A stretch of DNA of 64,000 bases from Amaranthus tricolor (lineage: Eukaryota; Streptophyta; Magnoliopsida; Caryophyllales; Amaranthaceae), in the NCBI RefSeq assembly GCF_026212465.1, contig NC_080051.1:22482727-22546726 (forward strand), given 5' to 3'. Under the pieces are notes generated by a model. That model had not been told where the DNA came from and made no database searches. It worked only from the letters and a program-made list of their open reading frames with translations. Of this stretch, positions 12,801 through 22,358 are shown piece by piece. Numbering within the stretch: position 1 is the stretch's first letter; each line of letters starts with the position of its first letter. A program made the translations under genes and the position numbers.

Positions 12801-15800
12801 TCACCAATGGCAAATATGAATTAACTAAGACCTTTGTTAATTTTTCTGGCAGATTATATTGCTTCTCGACTGCAGAAGCTTTGTACAATGTCCTCACAAG
12901 TAATTCTTGCAAATATTGAAGTTGAGGGCTTGAGCAATGTTCAATCACTCACGGTGAGATAAATGCTGCTTTTGATTGTTTGAGGTTTTTTTAATTGTAA
13001 AGGGATATTTTACTTACTGTGTGATTTTAGTATCTTCAAATATTTGTGTCAAAACATATCTATCACTCTTGGATACATGATGGATTTGTCTCGCTGCATT
13101 TTATCATGCATAGAAACGATTAACAGTTGATTCTTTTGGAATGATGACTTGACGAGGTTTAGAGTTCTATCATCCTTTTGAGATTTCAGAGTTCAGACTT
13201 GCAGAAAAATCTTATTTGTCCATGTTCTGATTGAATTTGCAAAATAAGTGGGAAGTATTCTGAATGCTGATTGAATTGAAGTATGCTCTGGTTTGCTTGA
13301 TCTCCATCTATTTTTCTGTGCTTGCAAGAAGAGCAACGTCAGGGCCTGAAACACGTTGCAACTGGGGTTTAATACACTAGCTAAGATGTCAGTCACTCAG
13401 TCCTATACTCCTATTAGAAGCTCTTGTGAATCTTTTTCCTCCCCTTCTGCAATGTGATCTTGCAGAGCCAATTTTTCACGCATCCCATGTTTTTTTGCTT
13501 CATCTTTTACTATCTCTAATTCTCTTATATTCCAACTTTTCATTCTCAAAGAAAACAATGGCTCTACAGTTTTTCTAGGAAATGTATGGTCTCTAGTCCC
13601 TACCTAATCAATGGTTTGCGATAGAGGAAAGGAGATGGAGAGCCAAGAGGATCCTATCTCTCATTTTAAGTGATCAAAACTAAATATTGATAATGGTTGA
13701 TGATACTCGCATATTGAAGAAAATAATTTGTTTTGTTTGTTGACTTTTTTGTCTGATTGCCATGAGCAGTTGTATCCCTATCAAGGGTTGGAAATGGAGG
13801 AATGGATGTGAAAAGGATCTTAACACTCATTTTAAATGGTCAAAACCAATTATAGATATTGGTTGATGATTACTATTATATTGGAGAAAATTGCTTGTTT
13901 TCTTTTTTGACAACTTTTTTCTGATTGCCTTTTGCAGATGTATCCCTCTATCATCCAAGATCTTTCAAGTGAATGCCCAGTGATCATATCAGGAAGATAC
14001 AAAGGCAAGTTATCGGAGTCTCTTAAGGTATATGGTAAATTGGCAGATATGAGTAACTTTGTGGCTGACCTAAAGATGTGGAAGGCAGAAGATATACTTG
14101 TAGACAAGGTATGTTTACTATTTAATATTTTTTGAGAAGTGATTGTTCCTTTGTTTATTCTTTCTCCTTGGGCATCTTCAGAGCTATTTGTTGCATGGAA
14201 TTAGTAATGTTCTGCCAATCATCAAGATATATTTTGTTCATATAACCTTTGGTCTTTGTATAGCATGTTGAAGAGGGATTTGTGATGGGTTACATATTTG
14301 TGATGCCTCTGTGGTCACCCTTCATGTTATGGATTGATGCATCTTTTCTAGATTAGTAGATCTTGCTGATCTTTGTTTCTTTGCTTCCATAGCCTTTCCT
14401 TCTGCAATTTCTTCTAAAACTATGTTGAGAGACTCAAGTTTTTAAACTAAAATCTCCTAAAGCTTTTATGCAGGTTTTTCTTCCTGGTTTTTAGTTTCCT
14501 TCTTATATAATGCGTGAGAGACTGAGAGTTCTTTTTCTTTTCCGGTTTTGATGGACTTAAGATCGCGAGCCCTGCTTTATCAATGTGTCATGGCTTACAT
14601 ATAATCAATTTATTTTTCAAAATATAATGGGAGATTTAGGTGCTTCCCCATGTAAATCTTTCTTTTGGGGTTCATGGTAGGTGTTTGCAAAAAGACAGAT
14701 TGACACACTCACTGCAAATGCTTGGTTTACGGGAAGCAAGGAAGCTGAGAAACAGGTTGGAATATTTATCTATGACTTTCTTTTATCGACTCGTATGTTG
14801 ATCTATTTAGTCAATTTTGCTCTATCCCTGGTCTTGATTTAGCTAATTGTATATTCATTTTGTTACTGTTTCTTGCTACGTTATTTTGCAGGCTGCAGAG
14901 ATTAGTATGCAAACTGGAGTTCCTTCAGAATACACTCGTATCATTCTTTTCCAGACAGATGCTTGGAACCAAATACCAGGTGCTATCACAGTGCAAGGGG
15001 TATGTAGTTGTAGGCAATTTTGTTTCTTCAAAGTTTGGAGACAATTTTATCATGAGCAAATTTGTGAAGAATTATTTAATTTATCATTAATATCAAGCAT
15101 TTTGGAAATTTAGTATTATATGCGTTTCCATAGTACCACCATGATTTTGTTTGCAGTCTTTAGTTTTTCTCCTAATTAAGGGCTGTGGAAATTTTTTTGG
15201 TTAGATAGCTATGTTTTTCTTACATAGTAATATAGGTGTCTGTACTCTCTAGTCTTGATTTTGGTGGCAACATGATTTTATGCAATCAATTTATCAATGC
15301 TTGAGTCATAGTGTTGTGTGTATTCAACCATAACTATGTATCCATAAAATATTAAAAGTGTCTTTGAACACAATGGATACTCAAGGTTCCCTTTTTTTCC
15401 CATTTCTTTTAGAATACTCGATGGACATTTAGTGATATGATGAGGTTTTAGGATTTGGTTTTATGACAAAGAATCTATTCTTGGTGGAGCCTAATTTTTA
15501 TAGTTCTTTGGGTTTAGATTACGATGGACTATACGAAAGTGGCTTATTACATCATGTGCACATCTTATTTGTATGAAGTTGTTGATGATGTTTGCTATTA
15601 AGTGTCAATCGGAAACAATATCTTTGTTATTACAAGAGTTAGGTTGGGTAAATCTGAGCCTCCATGAATACCCTCTTAGCATCCCTCTATTCTAGGTAAT
15701 CTTAGCTTAGATTCAGAGGTATTTCCTGATTGTAACAGTCCCAAAGAAACCAGCAAAGGTAACAGCACTGATCATATGCTGAATGCTCGGGTCTTATGTT

Positions 15801-16705
15801 AATGACCAAATTCATTATAGAATCATCATTTTGCTGGCTCATCTATTATTGAAGTTGAAAGAACAAGTGAGTGGGTGGATTTTTTGAGGTTATGGGTATT
15901 CGAGTTTCTAGTAACTCAAAGTTACGACGCTTATGTTAGTTGAAAATATTGTAAGAAGGATATCGCAAGATGCATGAATAATTGCAAATGCTGCTATGCA
16001 TGCTGGTTACACTGACTTTATAGAGTTAGGCATTTGGATCGGTGGAGTTTAATTAGCCCTATATCCCCATAATTTAGCTGTAGTTTGCTTATATGACACT
16101 TGAAATGGCAAGAAAAAACAAATTAGTTGTCAACTTGGTGATGCTTTTTTGATATCAAGATTTACTTCCATTTCAGTTTTCCAATGTATACACAGCAAAA
16201 ATCACCCTGATTCTTAGGTTTATGTAGTCTCATTTTCGCTGTTTTCTTGCATTTTCTTCTTTTTAACTGGGAAAATTATCTCATGGTGTATTGAACATGG
16301 CTGTTGGTTATTTAAACTGTGACCAGATTTTTCTTACAACTTCTGATCTTCCTGCCATTTATGCAGAAAGAGGTTTACGACAAAAATAATCTGCAGAATA
16401 TGGTCCGAAATCACATAATATTTCTGCTGCAGAGTGTGAGTGTTGGCTTTGGAGATTTGAAAAAGACGGCTGAAAATTTGCCTCCAGGAATAGTAGTGAA
16501 AGCACCAGAGACGACAGACTTGATAGTTAAAGCCGCTAGTGGGTGTTGCGGTGAACTGCTTGATCGTTTCTGTTGCATGTGTTTCATACAAGGATTATCC
16601 AAGTTAAGTGATCGATGTGTTGTTACACTATCCCAGATATGTATTGCTCTCTCGTGTTGTCAATGCATCGAATGTTGCTATGATCTGTGCGACAGTTGTG
16701 GCTAG
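897..16705 (+). CDS. VIT/VWA-domain protein, inter-alpha-trypsin-inhibitor heavy-chain related, 13 exons
   Basis: Exons: 897-1304, 5653-5805, 6660-6869, 6959-7048, 7180-7296, 7449-7718, 7959-8118, 11066-11143, 12853-12953, 13938-14108, 14681-14755, 14892-14999, 16367-16705. All junctions are GT-AG and the phase holds throughout: 2280 nt, 759 aa. Residues about 85-240 resemble a VIT (vault/ITI) beta domain. A von Willebrand factor A domain follows, with the metal-binding (MIDAS) motif DISGSM at 337-342 and the ITDG motif at 434-437. The last exon encodes a tail with 14 cysteines in its final 57 or so residues. No signal peptide or membrane segment is obvious. VWA-MIDAS domains usually bind protein ligands through a divalent cation; the plant protein's partner is unknown to me. 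The closest family I recall is Arabidopsis At1g19110-type proteins of similar length. Introns 1, 7 and 8 are swollen, the last two by transposons. Confidence 0.9.
1305..5652 (+). other. Intron 1 of the VIT/VWA gene (4.3 kb)
   Basis: This is a long AT-rich intron with a GTAATT donor and a CTAACAG acceptor. It contains a short G-rich run of GGGGT units at about 5028-5048. At 5075-5150 there is a stretch with 'gatgtgggacttgagca', a motif I associate with dispersed plant repeats. A small AT triplet run lies near 3750-3770. Several open frames of 60-90 codons lie inside (for example 3113-3352), but none shows a domain or joins the flanking exons in phase. Confidence 0.6.
6430..6606. mobile_element. 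Small fold-back MITE in intron 2 of the VIT/VWA gene
   Basis: The ends form an inverted repeat: CTATGTTACTCGGACT at the left pairs with AGTCCAAGTAACATAG at the right, with one mismatch. The interior holds CGGACA/GGACAC-type words. A related but more diverged copy is at about 32328-32455 upstream of exon 3 of the LAZY gene. There is no coding capacity. It lies wholly inside the intron between 5805 and 6660. Confidence 0.6.
8683..9033 (+). pseudogene. Remnant of copia gag (frameshifted)
   Basis: Two frames carry pieces of a copia-type Gag (Retrotran_gag/UBN2 family). At 8808-8895 one frame reads FNGKIYTKWCKEMEIELGDR. At 8915-9031 another reads SWILAYINSDIIDFV followed by HELWTWIHTLYG, which matches the conserved gag block SWIxxSI...AxELWxxLxxxYG. 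At least one frameshift and stops separate them, so no functional Gag is encoded. Confidence 0.7.
9168..9734 (+). pseudogene. Chimeric frame: linker plus C-terminal end of copia pol
   Basis: This open frame of 188 codons starts inside the retrotransposon. Most of it is lysine-, asparagine- and proline-rich without recognisable structure. Its last 30 residues, with SKDQLADFLLKAI at their core, match the conserved copia RNase H tail (xxDQLADILTKAL). I read it as what is left after deletion of most of gag-pol, not as a host exon. Its low-complexity part could only be interpreted by comparison with full-length relatives. Confidence 0.65.
11291..11420 (+). mobile_element. SINE copy in intron 8
   Basis: This stretch of about 130 bp has a box-B-like GAGTTCAATTCTC and ends in a pyrimidine-rich tail with GGATTCTCTAGCCTACCCC, then an A-rich run. 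A second copy in the opposite orientation lies in the NDPK gene (19131-19250). The two share the order GTGAT...ACTTTC...TTTTAT, GTTCAAT, CACC/TACCTA, TTTCCxCCTTACC, GATTCTCTAGCCTACCC. Such pairs of short tRNA-like, A-tailed copies fit a SINE family. The box A region is not clear. Confidence 0.55.
11887..12683. mobile_element. hAT-like non-autonomous element in intron 8
   Basis: The element is bounded by a perfect 8-bp duplication, GCCATAAT at 11879-11886 and at 12684-12691, as expected for hAT insertions. Its ends are short imperfect inverted repeats: TAGGGATGAC at the left and the complement of TCCATCTCTA at the right. The interior has repeated ACCCAC/GTGGGT words and no coding sequence. It is 797 bp long, including a second inserted element at 12304-12542. 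Confidence 0.75.
12304..12542. mobile_element. MITE nested in the hAT-like element
   Basis: The ends are inverted repeats: ATAGTGTAAAAATACGGC at the left against GCGGCTTTGTTTTTACACTAT at the right. The interior has CG-containing words (GATGCGATGCGAAGCGATGCGG) unlike the AT-rich flanks. The flanks AGACCTAGCC and AGACCCAACT are similar and may be a decayed 9-10 bp duplication of Mutator type. It is 239 bp and non-coding. Confidence 0.55.
13626..13961 (+). repeat. 168-bp tandem duplication covering the acceptor of exon 10
   Basis: About 13626-13793 and 13794-13961 are diverged tandem copies. Shared landmarks at constant offset are GGATC.TA, CTCATTTTAA, GGTTGATGAT, GACTTTTTT/CAACTTTTTT, TCTGATTGCC and TGTATCCCT. 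The second copy includes the true acceptor (AG at 13936-13937) and the start of exon 10. The first copy keeps an AG at 13768-13769 followed by the same TTGTATCCCTAT, but its frame reaches a TGA within 14 codons. Confidence 0.7.
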
Positions 16706-18153
16706 CTCTACACCTAAACCAAATTGTACATGTAATGTAAGAAATGTGTATTTTTATGTACTACTATTTGTAAATGTTACCTTCGTTTCAAGTGGTGAAC
16801 CCAAGGCTCCCGGGGCCGGGATTACTACTTGCTCCACATGAAGAATATGAGAACTAGCTTTTTTCAAATGTGGCCTAAAAAGAAAACAGAAAAATGAGTA
16901 TTGGAAATTTTTTTTAAAGGAGCAATCATTAGTTCATTAGCTCTATTACCAGGTAGAGAAGTGAATGTGAATAATGAATCGTTTATAAATTAAATGATTT
17001 ATGTATGAGAATATGTCCCGGTAAATTGATTTATTCAAAGAGTCTAAACTCAAGAAAATGATTATTTTGATATTTAAAGTGTTAATTTTAATATTTAAAT
17101 TCATAATGTTAAGAAAATGATCATTTAAGAAAATATGACTCTAATTTTTATTTGAATAAAACAAGTCATATGGCTAGAAAAATTATAGCTTCTTTACGCG
17201 CTTTAGAGTATTGTTCCTTTTTCTCACTCTACCTCCATTAAAATCATGTCATGTCTATTTAAAAAAAAAAATCATCTTTGGCAAATTTTTTTGAAAAATT
17301 CTCGACTGTTTGCAATTTTTTTTCCACAAACTTTTGAACTACCAAATTAAGTAAAGTTATTGTAAATAGCGGAAAAACAAAGATAACCCCAAACTTCTAA
17401 AAATAGTTATTTTTAACAATGCTCTTATGTTAGAAGGCAAAGTGAATGTCTTGATATGCTCAACCTTTTATCAAAAAGAGTATGTGAATAGTGGATGAAT
17501 AGTGCCCATCTTTGCACTATAAATATGCAACTTTTTTAATTCGATTATCAATTACGGAGCATTCAGTAGCATCAGTGGTACAAATAAGATATTTTTACTT
17601 CAGTTACTTTTCTCCTTAGATTCTCCTTATTTCTTAACACTTATAAAATTTATTTCAATTTTCAATATGAATTACTTACTACTCCGTCCGTCCCATTCAA
17701 TTTACACTATTTGTCATTTTAGTCTGTTTCACTTAATTTGTATCATTTCTATTTTTGGACAATGACCAACTACTTCCTTTTAATCTCACCCATTCATTTT
17801 AATTCTCTTTTAATTTTATCCACATAATTTATTCTCTGTTTATTTATTAATAACATTATCTATTTTTTTAAAAAAAAATTATTTACTTTCTCTTTGCTTT
17901 AATCCTATCAAGATAGAGAGGGAGTATAAAGTAAAAATAATACTCCCATTCACATTTGTATTGTCACTCCACCCAGCCCCCACCCCCAGGGTCTCGTTAG
18001 TCTTCCCTCCGTTTCCGCTCTCGCAAAGTCGCAATCTCACTGTGTCTGTGTAACCTTCTTCAACAGAAACTATCCCTCATCCCTTAATTAATTCTCCACA
18101 ATTCACTCTTTTCTCCTTGTTTATCTTTCAAATTACTCTCCCTTTGTTTATTC
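16706..18153. other. Intergenic region between the VIT/VWA and NDPK genes
   Basis: Bases 16706-16850 are likely the 3' UTR of the VIT/VWA gene. The middle is AT-rich with no gene. One Stowaway MITE is present at 17682-17924. From about 17945 to 18153 the sequence is CT-rich with CCACCCCCA and TCTCCTT runs and looks like the 5' leader of the NDPK gene. I see no other feature. Confidence 0.5.
17682..17924. mobile_element. Stowaway-type MITE
   Basis: The element starts with CTCCGTCCGTCCCATTCAAT, the classic Stowaway (Tc1/mariner) end, and finishes with AGATAGAGAGGGAG, whose complement is CTCCCTCTCTATCT. TA dinucleotides flank both ends (17680-17681 and 17925-17926), the expected target duplication. 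It is 243 bp and non-coding, about 230 bp upstream of the NDPK start codon, so it lies in that gene's promoter region. Confidence 0.85.
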
Positions 18154-21100
18154 ATGACTATGGCTTCATGTTTTCACAGATCTCTTGCTATCTTCATAAT
18201 CATAGCCGCCATAAGCGTAACCAGGTAATTACGCAGTGATTTCTCTTTCACCATAAGTTTGATTTTTATTACGTTATTTTTATGATGAATTTATATTTCA
18301 GGTCCTTTAATCTGTTTAATGAACTTGATTTTAAACTCGTTGAATTGCTCATAATTGAATCGCTATTTAGAGATATCAACATGTTGTTCCGCATCAAGAA
18401 GATTTTGCGATTCTAGATTATCTGTCCTCATTCAAAACAATCTGAATATGCTGCGATGCCGGATATTAACTTATTTTGATTTTGTTGAATTGTACTTAGG
18501 CAATGATCTTCCATTTTCGTTTGATGTTCAATACTTCTATACTTTATACTATCGAATTACTCAAACATTCGCTTCATAATCGTAAAATGTAGGTTTACCG
18601 TCTGTTCGGTTACGTTAAGGTCATTGTGTGGCAGAAAATGTTCGGAGATAATTTTGGAAAAGTATAAAATGTAAAACCTTGGTGAGGAAAAATATAAAAT
18701 GTAAAACATTAAGGTCATTGTGTGGCAGAAAATGTTCGGAGTATTATAGTTGTTTTGTATATGAGTCCTTTTATTTTGTTTACTATTACATGTTTATGCA
18801 GGTTATCATGCTTCGGAGAAGGGAAAAAGGAGAAAACATTAGCTATTATAAAACCAGATGGGGTTTATAATAACTACAGTGATAAAATTAAAAATAAAAT
18901 TATTGATTCTGGATTCAGCATTATGAAGGAGATGAAGATTCACCTTGATGAGGATAGAGTGAGGAGCTTCTATGCTGAGCATTCTTCTAAAAGCTTTTTC
19001 AGTAGTCTTGTCAATTACATGACAAGGTATGTCTATGTAAATAGTCATTTTAAATTTGACTTGCTAGTCATTAATTTACAACATCAATGCCTGGATATCC
19101 AATCCAAAAATACAAATAATTTTTTTATTCGTGGGTAGGCTAGAGAATCTCTTATAGGTAAGGTGGAAAGAGAATTAATCCTTCTTGTAGTTGTAGGTAC
19201 TGACAATTGAACCATAAAAGAAAGTTCCCAATCACTAGGTTAAGTCATGATTCTCTCAAAAAATTAGGTATTGCAATAGATCTTGCAACAACCCAACCAG
19301 TGGTTGGTGTCCAAGCGCAAATTGATAGAATGCCCAAAATCACGTGACATTTCCAAAAGAACATGGAGGCCAAGTTGGATATAACAGTCTCTCTCCACCG
19401 GTGTAGTTAAGTATAAATAATGAAAGGGGGCCTAAGTTGATGTGTCGAGTATTCAATTGCGAGATTTACACAAGTGAATAACCTGAACACTTTTGGTCTC
19501 TTTTATGTTACTTCCTTTTTAGTCTCATTTAGCACACATTGATTCTCTTCTTGTGTAAGTCTTGGCTCTAAGGACGGTGATACAGAAAAATGTTGACGCA
19601 AAGAATTGAGGAGCAAGTTTTCTTCATGTTGAAATCAAGGTGAATTGTGTGTGTTTAGAAGCGATCCTAAAAGCCCAGTCTTAGGTTGCTAGGAAGATGA
19701 GTATGAAGGGTTTGAGTAAGAGCACCAACAACCTAGGAGGTGAATGGAAACCTCAAATTCAGAGATGATTCTAATCATGGGATTTGTCTAATGGGTGGAA
19801 AATATTGATGGTGGAAGGATTCTAGTTAGGGTTATCGAACTAGAAGCCCCCCTTGACAGCCTCTTTTGGACTTGGAGGAGAGGCAATGTGTTTATCTGAA
19901 GAGAAAGGGAACATATATGAAATGCAAATACCTATGCCCAAAAAAATTGCACATCCTTATCATATGCCCTATAGCCTAATCCCTTTGCAAATACCCATGC
20001 CCAAATACAAGGCCTTATTTTTGTACAATGATCTTTCTGAAAGCCCGTCATTTGACCCATATAGTAGTGTAAGGCTGATACTCTAATGGCAGTTATGTAG
20101 ATTTTTGAAGCTTAGTGGCACCTCAATCGCTTGCCACAACTTTCCATTTTGGGCACCCGACCCTCGTTGGATCCTATGTTAAACATCATCATCAACTTAT
20201 TTGCATACCCTTAATAGCAAGGGTGTTTTTGTATATATTTGGCTGTTTCCTCCCTTTACAAGTAGTTTTATTTATCTCAGTAATTAGAATATTGTTTTTG
20301 ATGATTTTGATACATTGATGCAAATAAGTTGATGATGAATGTTCTATAGTGTTTGGAACTAAGTTTGTTATCATATAGCATATTGGTAAAGGTGTTCATT
20401 TTGCTGTTCCATGTCCAGTAGGGTTTCGTGTTTAGCATTTCGAACCGTGTCCTTTTGGCCAACATATTATATCAATTTAATTTTTATGTCTGGGTCTCAG
20501 TGGGTCATCGTTGGGGACACTTGGGGTCATAATTGGATTGAAATAATCAGGCTTAAAAAGTACAACTCGACATATTAGGGGTGAGATTTGGTTTACTGTG
20601 TCGCAAAAATTTGAAAAATAGAATCTGGTTTAAGTAGTTTACAAAATTATTTCTGATTCCATAGCCATAGGATATGTTTATTGTTTCTTAAAGATTTAAT
20701 CTTTGCATTGTAAATGGATGCCACATTGATGTCTCTTGAGGGTGTTAAACTTTCGTACAATTGTACATCTCCATTAGCATTATTGTATATATTGGGTTAT
20801 ATGCACATTGAAGCACTATACTACTGCTTCTATTGAAGTTCTACTATAATTTTGACCTGTCTGCTTTTTCTACTTCCGTTGCAATGTCATTGAGCCCAAA
20901 TTTATGTGTAGACAATGATAAATGCATATTTCTGAGTTCTTTCTTCTGCGTGTTTATGTTCGCGACAAAAAATAGGGGATGTAATGAGTTATACTTCATG
21001 ATTTATGACAGTTGAATAACATGATAAATTTACTGAATTAATTATTATTTTTCTGAGGTCATGAAGTATTTCCTCTGTATAGATTTTATTTCTCTGACTC

Positions 21101-22358
21101 TTACCACTTCGTCATCCTTCATCCAGTGGTCCTGTTGTGATTATGATTCTGGAAAAGAACAATGCTGTTGCTGATTGGCGCAAGTTGATTGGACCCACTG
21201 ATGCAGAGAAGGCCAAAGCCACTCATCCTCAGAGGTTACATCTACAGAATCCTTCCTTTGAATTTTTCATTCTTATTTTCTTCTGGTTTCTTGCTTTTGT
21301 TTAAGGGTTCAAAAAAGGCCTCACTATGCTGGTTTTGCACATCTCTTTAATGAGAACTTTGTTCTCATCAAATTTTGGCTCTAAATCTTGACCCGTTAAA
21401 AAAAAATCTTTAGCATCAGAGCAATGTGTGGCTCCAGCAATGAAAGAAATTGTGTCCATGGCTCTGATTCTATCCAATCTGCTTCAAGGGAGATATCATA
21501 TTTCTTTGGTATGTTTGATAGTCTCTTCTTTTTATGTGAAAAAATAGCATCTTCTCTCTTGCATGCACTATGAGATCTGTTAATATGCAATGCCCAATTT
21601 GTTGGTGAGACTAACGTCTTTTGTGTTAGACTATATAATATTTTGGATTACTTATGTTGGGATCTGTCATTTACTGTTGCAAGCTTAAATGTTGACTTGA
21701 AGTGTAAACTTCACATTTGCAAACAAGATTTTTCGTTATATGATTTTTGAAAGGTCAGTAGGTGAGAAATCATTGCAAATTTTCCTTTTTATATGCAGCA
21801 AGACGAGATGTGATAATGATTGGAATAACTAAATCAAATATGTGATGTAGGAATAGCACATATAGGCTTGACCCATGAGGGAAATTGATCTTTGATGTCA
21901 CCCCTTATGAGAAACATCACCAAGTGTCTCATTTGGATAGACTTGTGATTAGATATACCTTAAACTGGTAGACGGCTTATCACTTGAAGTTGAAGATGAC
22001 CCTTACAAGCTGATTTAAATGTGTGGTGATTGCTTAAATATTTCCGGAATATCATAGTGGCAGTTTAAGATGCACAAGTCTTGTATCAGTTTGATAAACT
22101 TAGTTTAATGTAGTATCCAAATGACTGATATGCTTTTAAGAACATGTTTTATCACTGAAAGGAAGATAGTAATGATCAATATCTGTTTGGTTTTGGCTCA
22201 TAGACTATTTGGAATTGAATCATTTGGCATGTTAGTATTCTTTGACTTGAATAATATTTGTTTAACCGACTTAAAGTCATTGCTGACACTGTGTCTTTAT
22301 TCTTCCTTTTTTCTTCATGACTGCAGATTTACAGGAAACAATGCATGATGAATTGTGA
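18154..22358 (+). CDS. NDK5: Nucleoside diphosphate kinase, secretory-type NDK5-like, 5 exons
   Basis: Exons: 18154-18224, 18802-19026, 21127-21234, 21414-21508, 22327-22358; 531 nt, 176 aa, GT-AG throughout. NDPK moves the gamma phosphate from ATP to other NDPs through a phosphohistidine. Visible landmarks are [10 protein letters not shown] at 36-45, the [13 protein letters not shown] block in exon 3 and the active-site NCVHGSDS at 147-154 with catalytic His150. Residues 9-23 are strongly hydrophobic ([14 protein letters not shown] region), so the product probably enters the secretory pathway or is membrane-anchored. It lacks the longer plastid and mitochondrial presequences of NDPK2 and NDPK3. 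The length and motifs fit the small Arabidopsis At1g17410 class. The ATG at 18154 is followed by a second in-frame ATG two codons later; either could be used. Intron 2 (2.1 kb) carries a SINE and a hairpin. Confidence 0.92.
18615..18741 (+). repeat. 33-bp direct repeat in NDPK intron 1
   Basis: A 33-bp word beginning TTAAGGTCATTGTGTGGCAG occurs at 18615-18647 and again, identically, at 18709-18741, a spacing of 94 bp. Between them ATATAAAATGTAAAAC-like words are also repeated. It looks like a recent local duplication about 60 bp upstream of the exon 2 acceptor. Confidence 0.75.
19131..19250 (-). mobile_element. SINE copy (reverse orientation) in NDPK intron 2
   Basis: Read on the minus strand this has TAACCTAGTGATTGGGAACT, then GGTTCAATTGTC (box-B-like), then CTCTTTCCACCTTACC and GATTCTCTAGCCTACCC. 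This is the same order of words as the copy at 11291-11420. Identity is moderate, so the two are old members of one short family. Exact 5' and 3' limits are uncertain by about 10 bp. Confidence 0.55.
20181..20345. repeat. Inverted repeat / hairpin in NDPK intron 2
   Basis: CATCATCAACTTATTTGCAT at 20187-20206 is the exact complement of ATGCAAATAAGTTGATGATG at 20318-20337. A few more paired bases lie outside a single-base bulge, and the loop is about 110 bp. It could be the core of a tiny MITE or a hairpin-forming intronic RNA. No TSD is clear. Confidence 0.6.
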
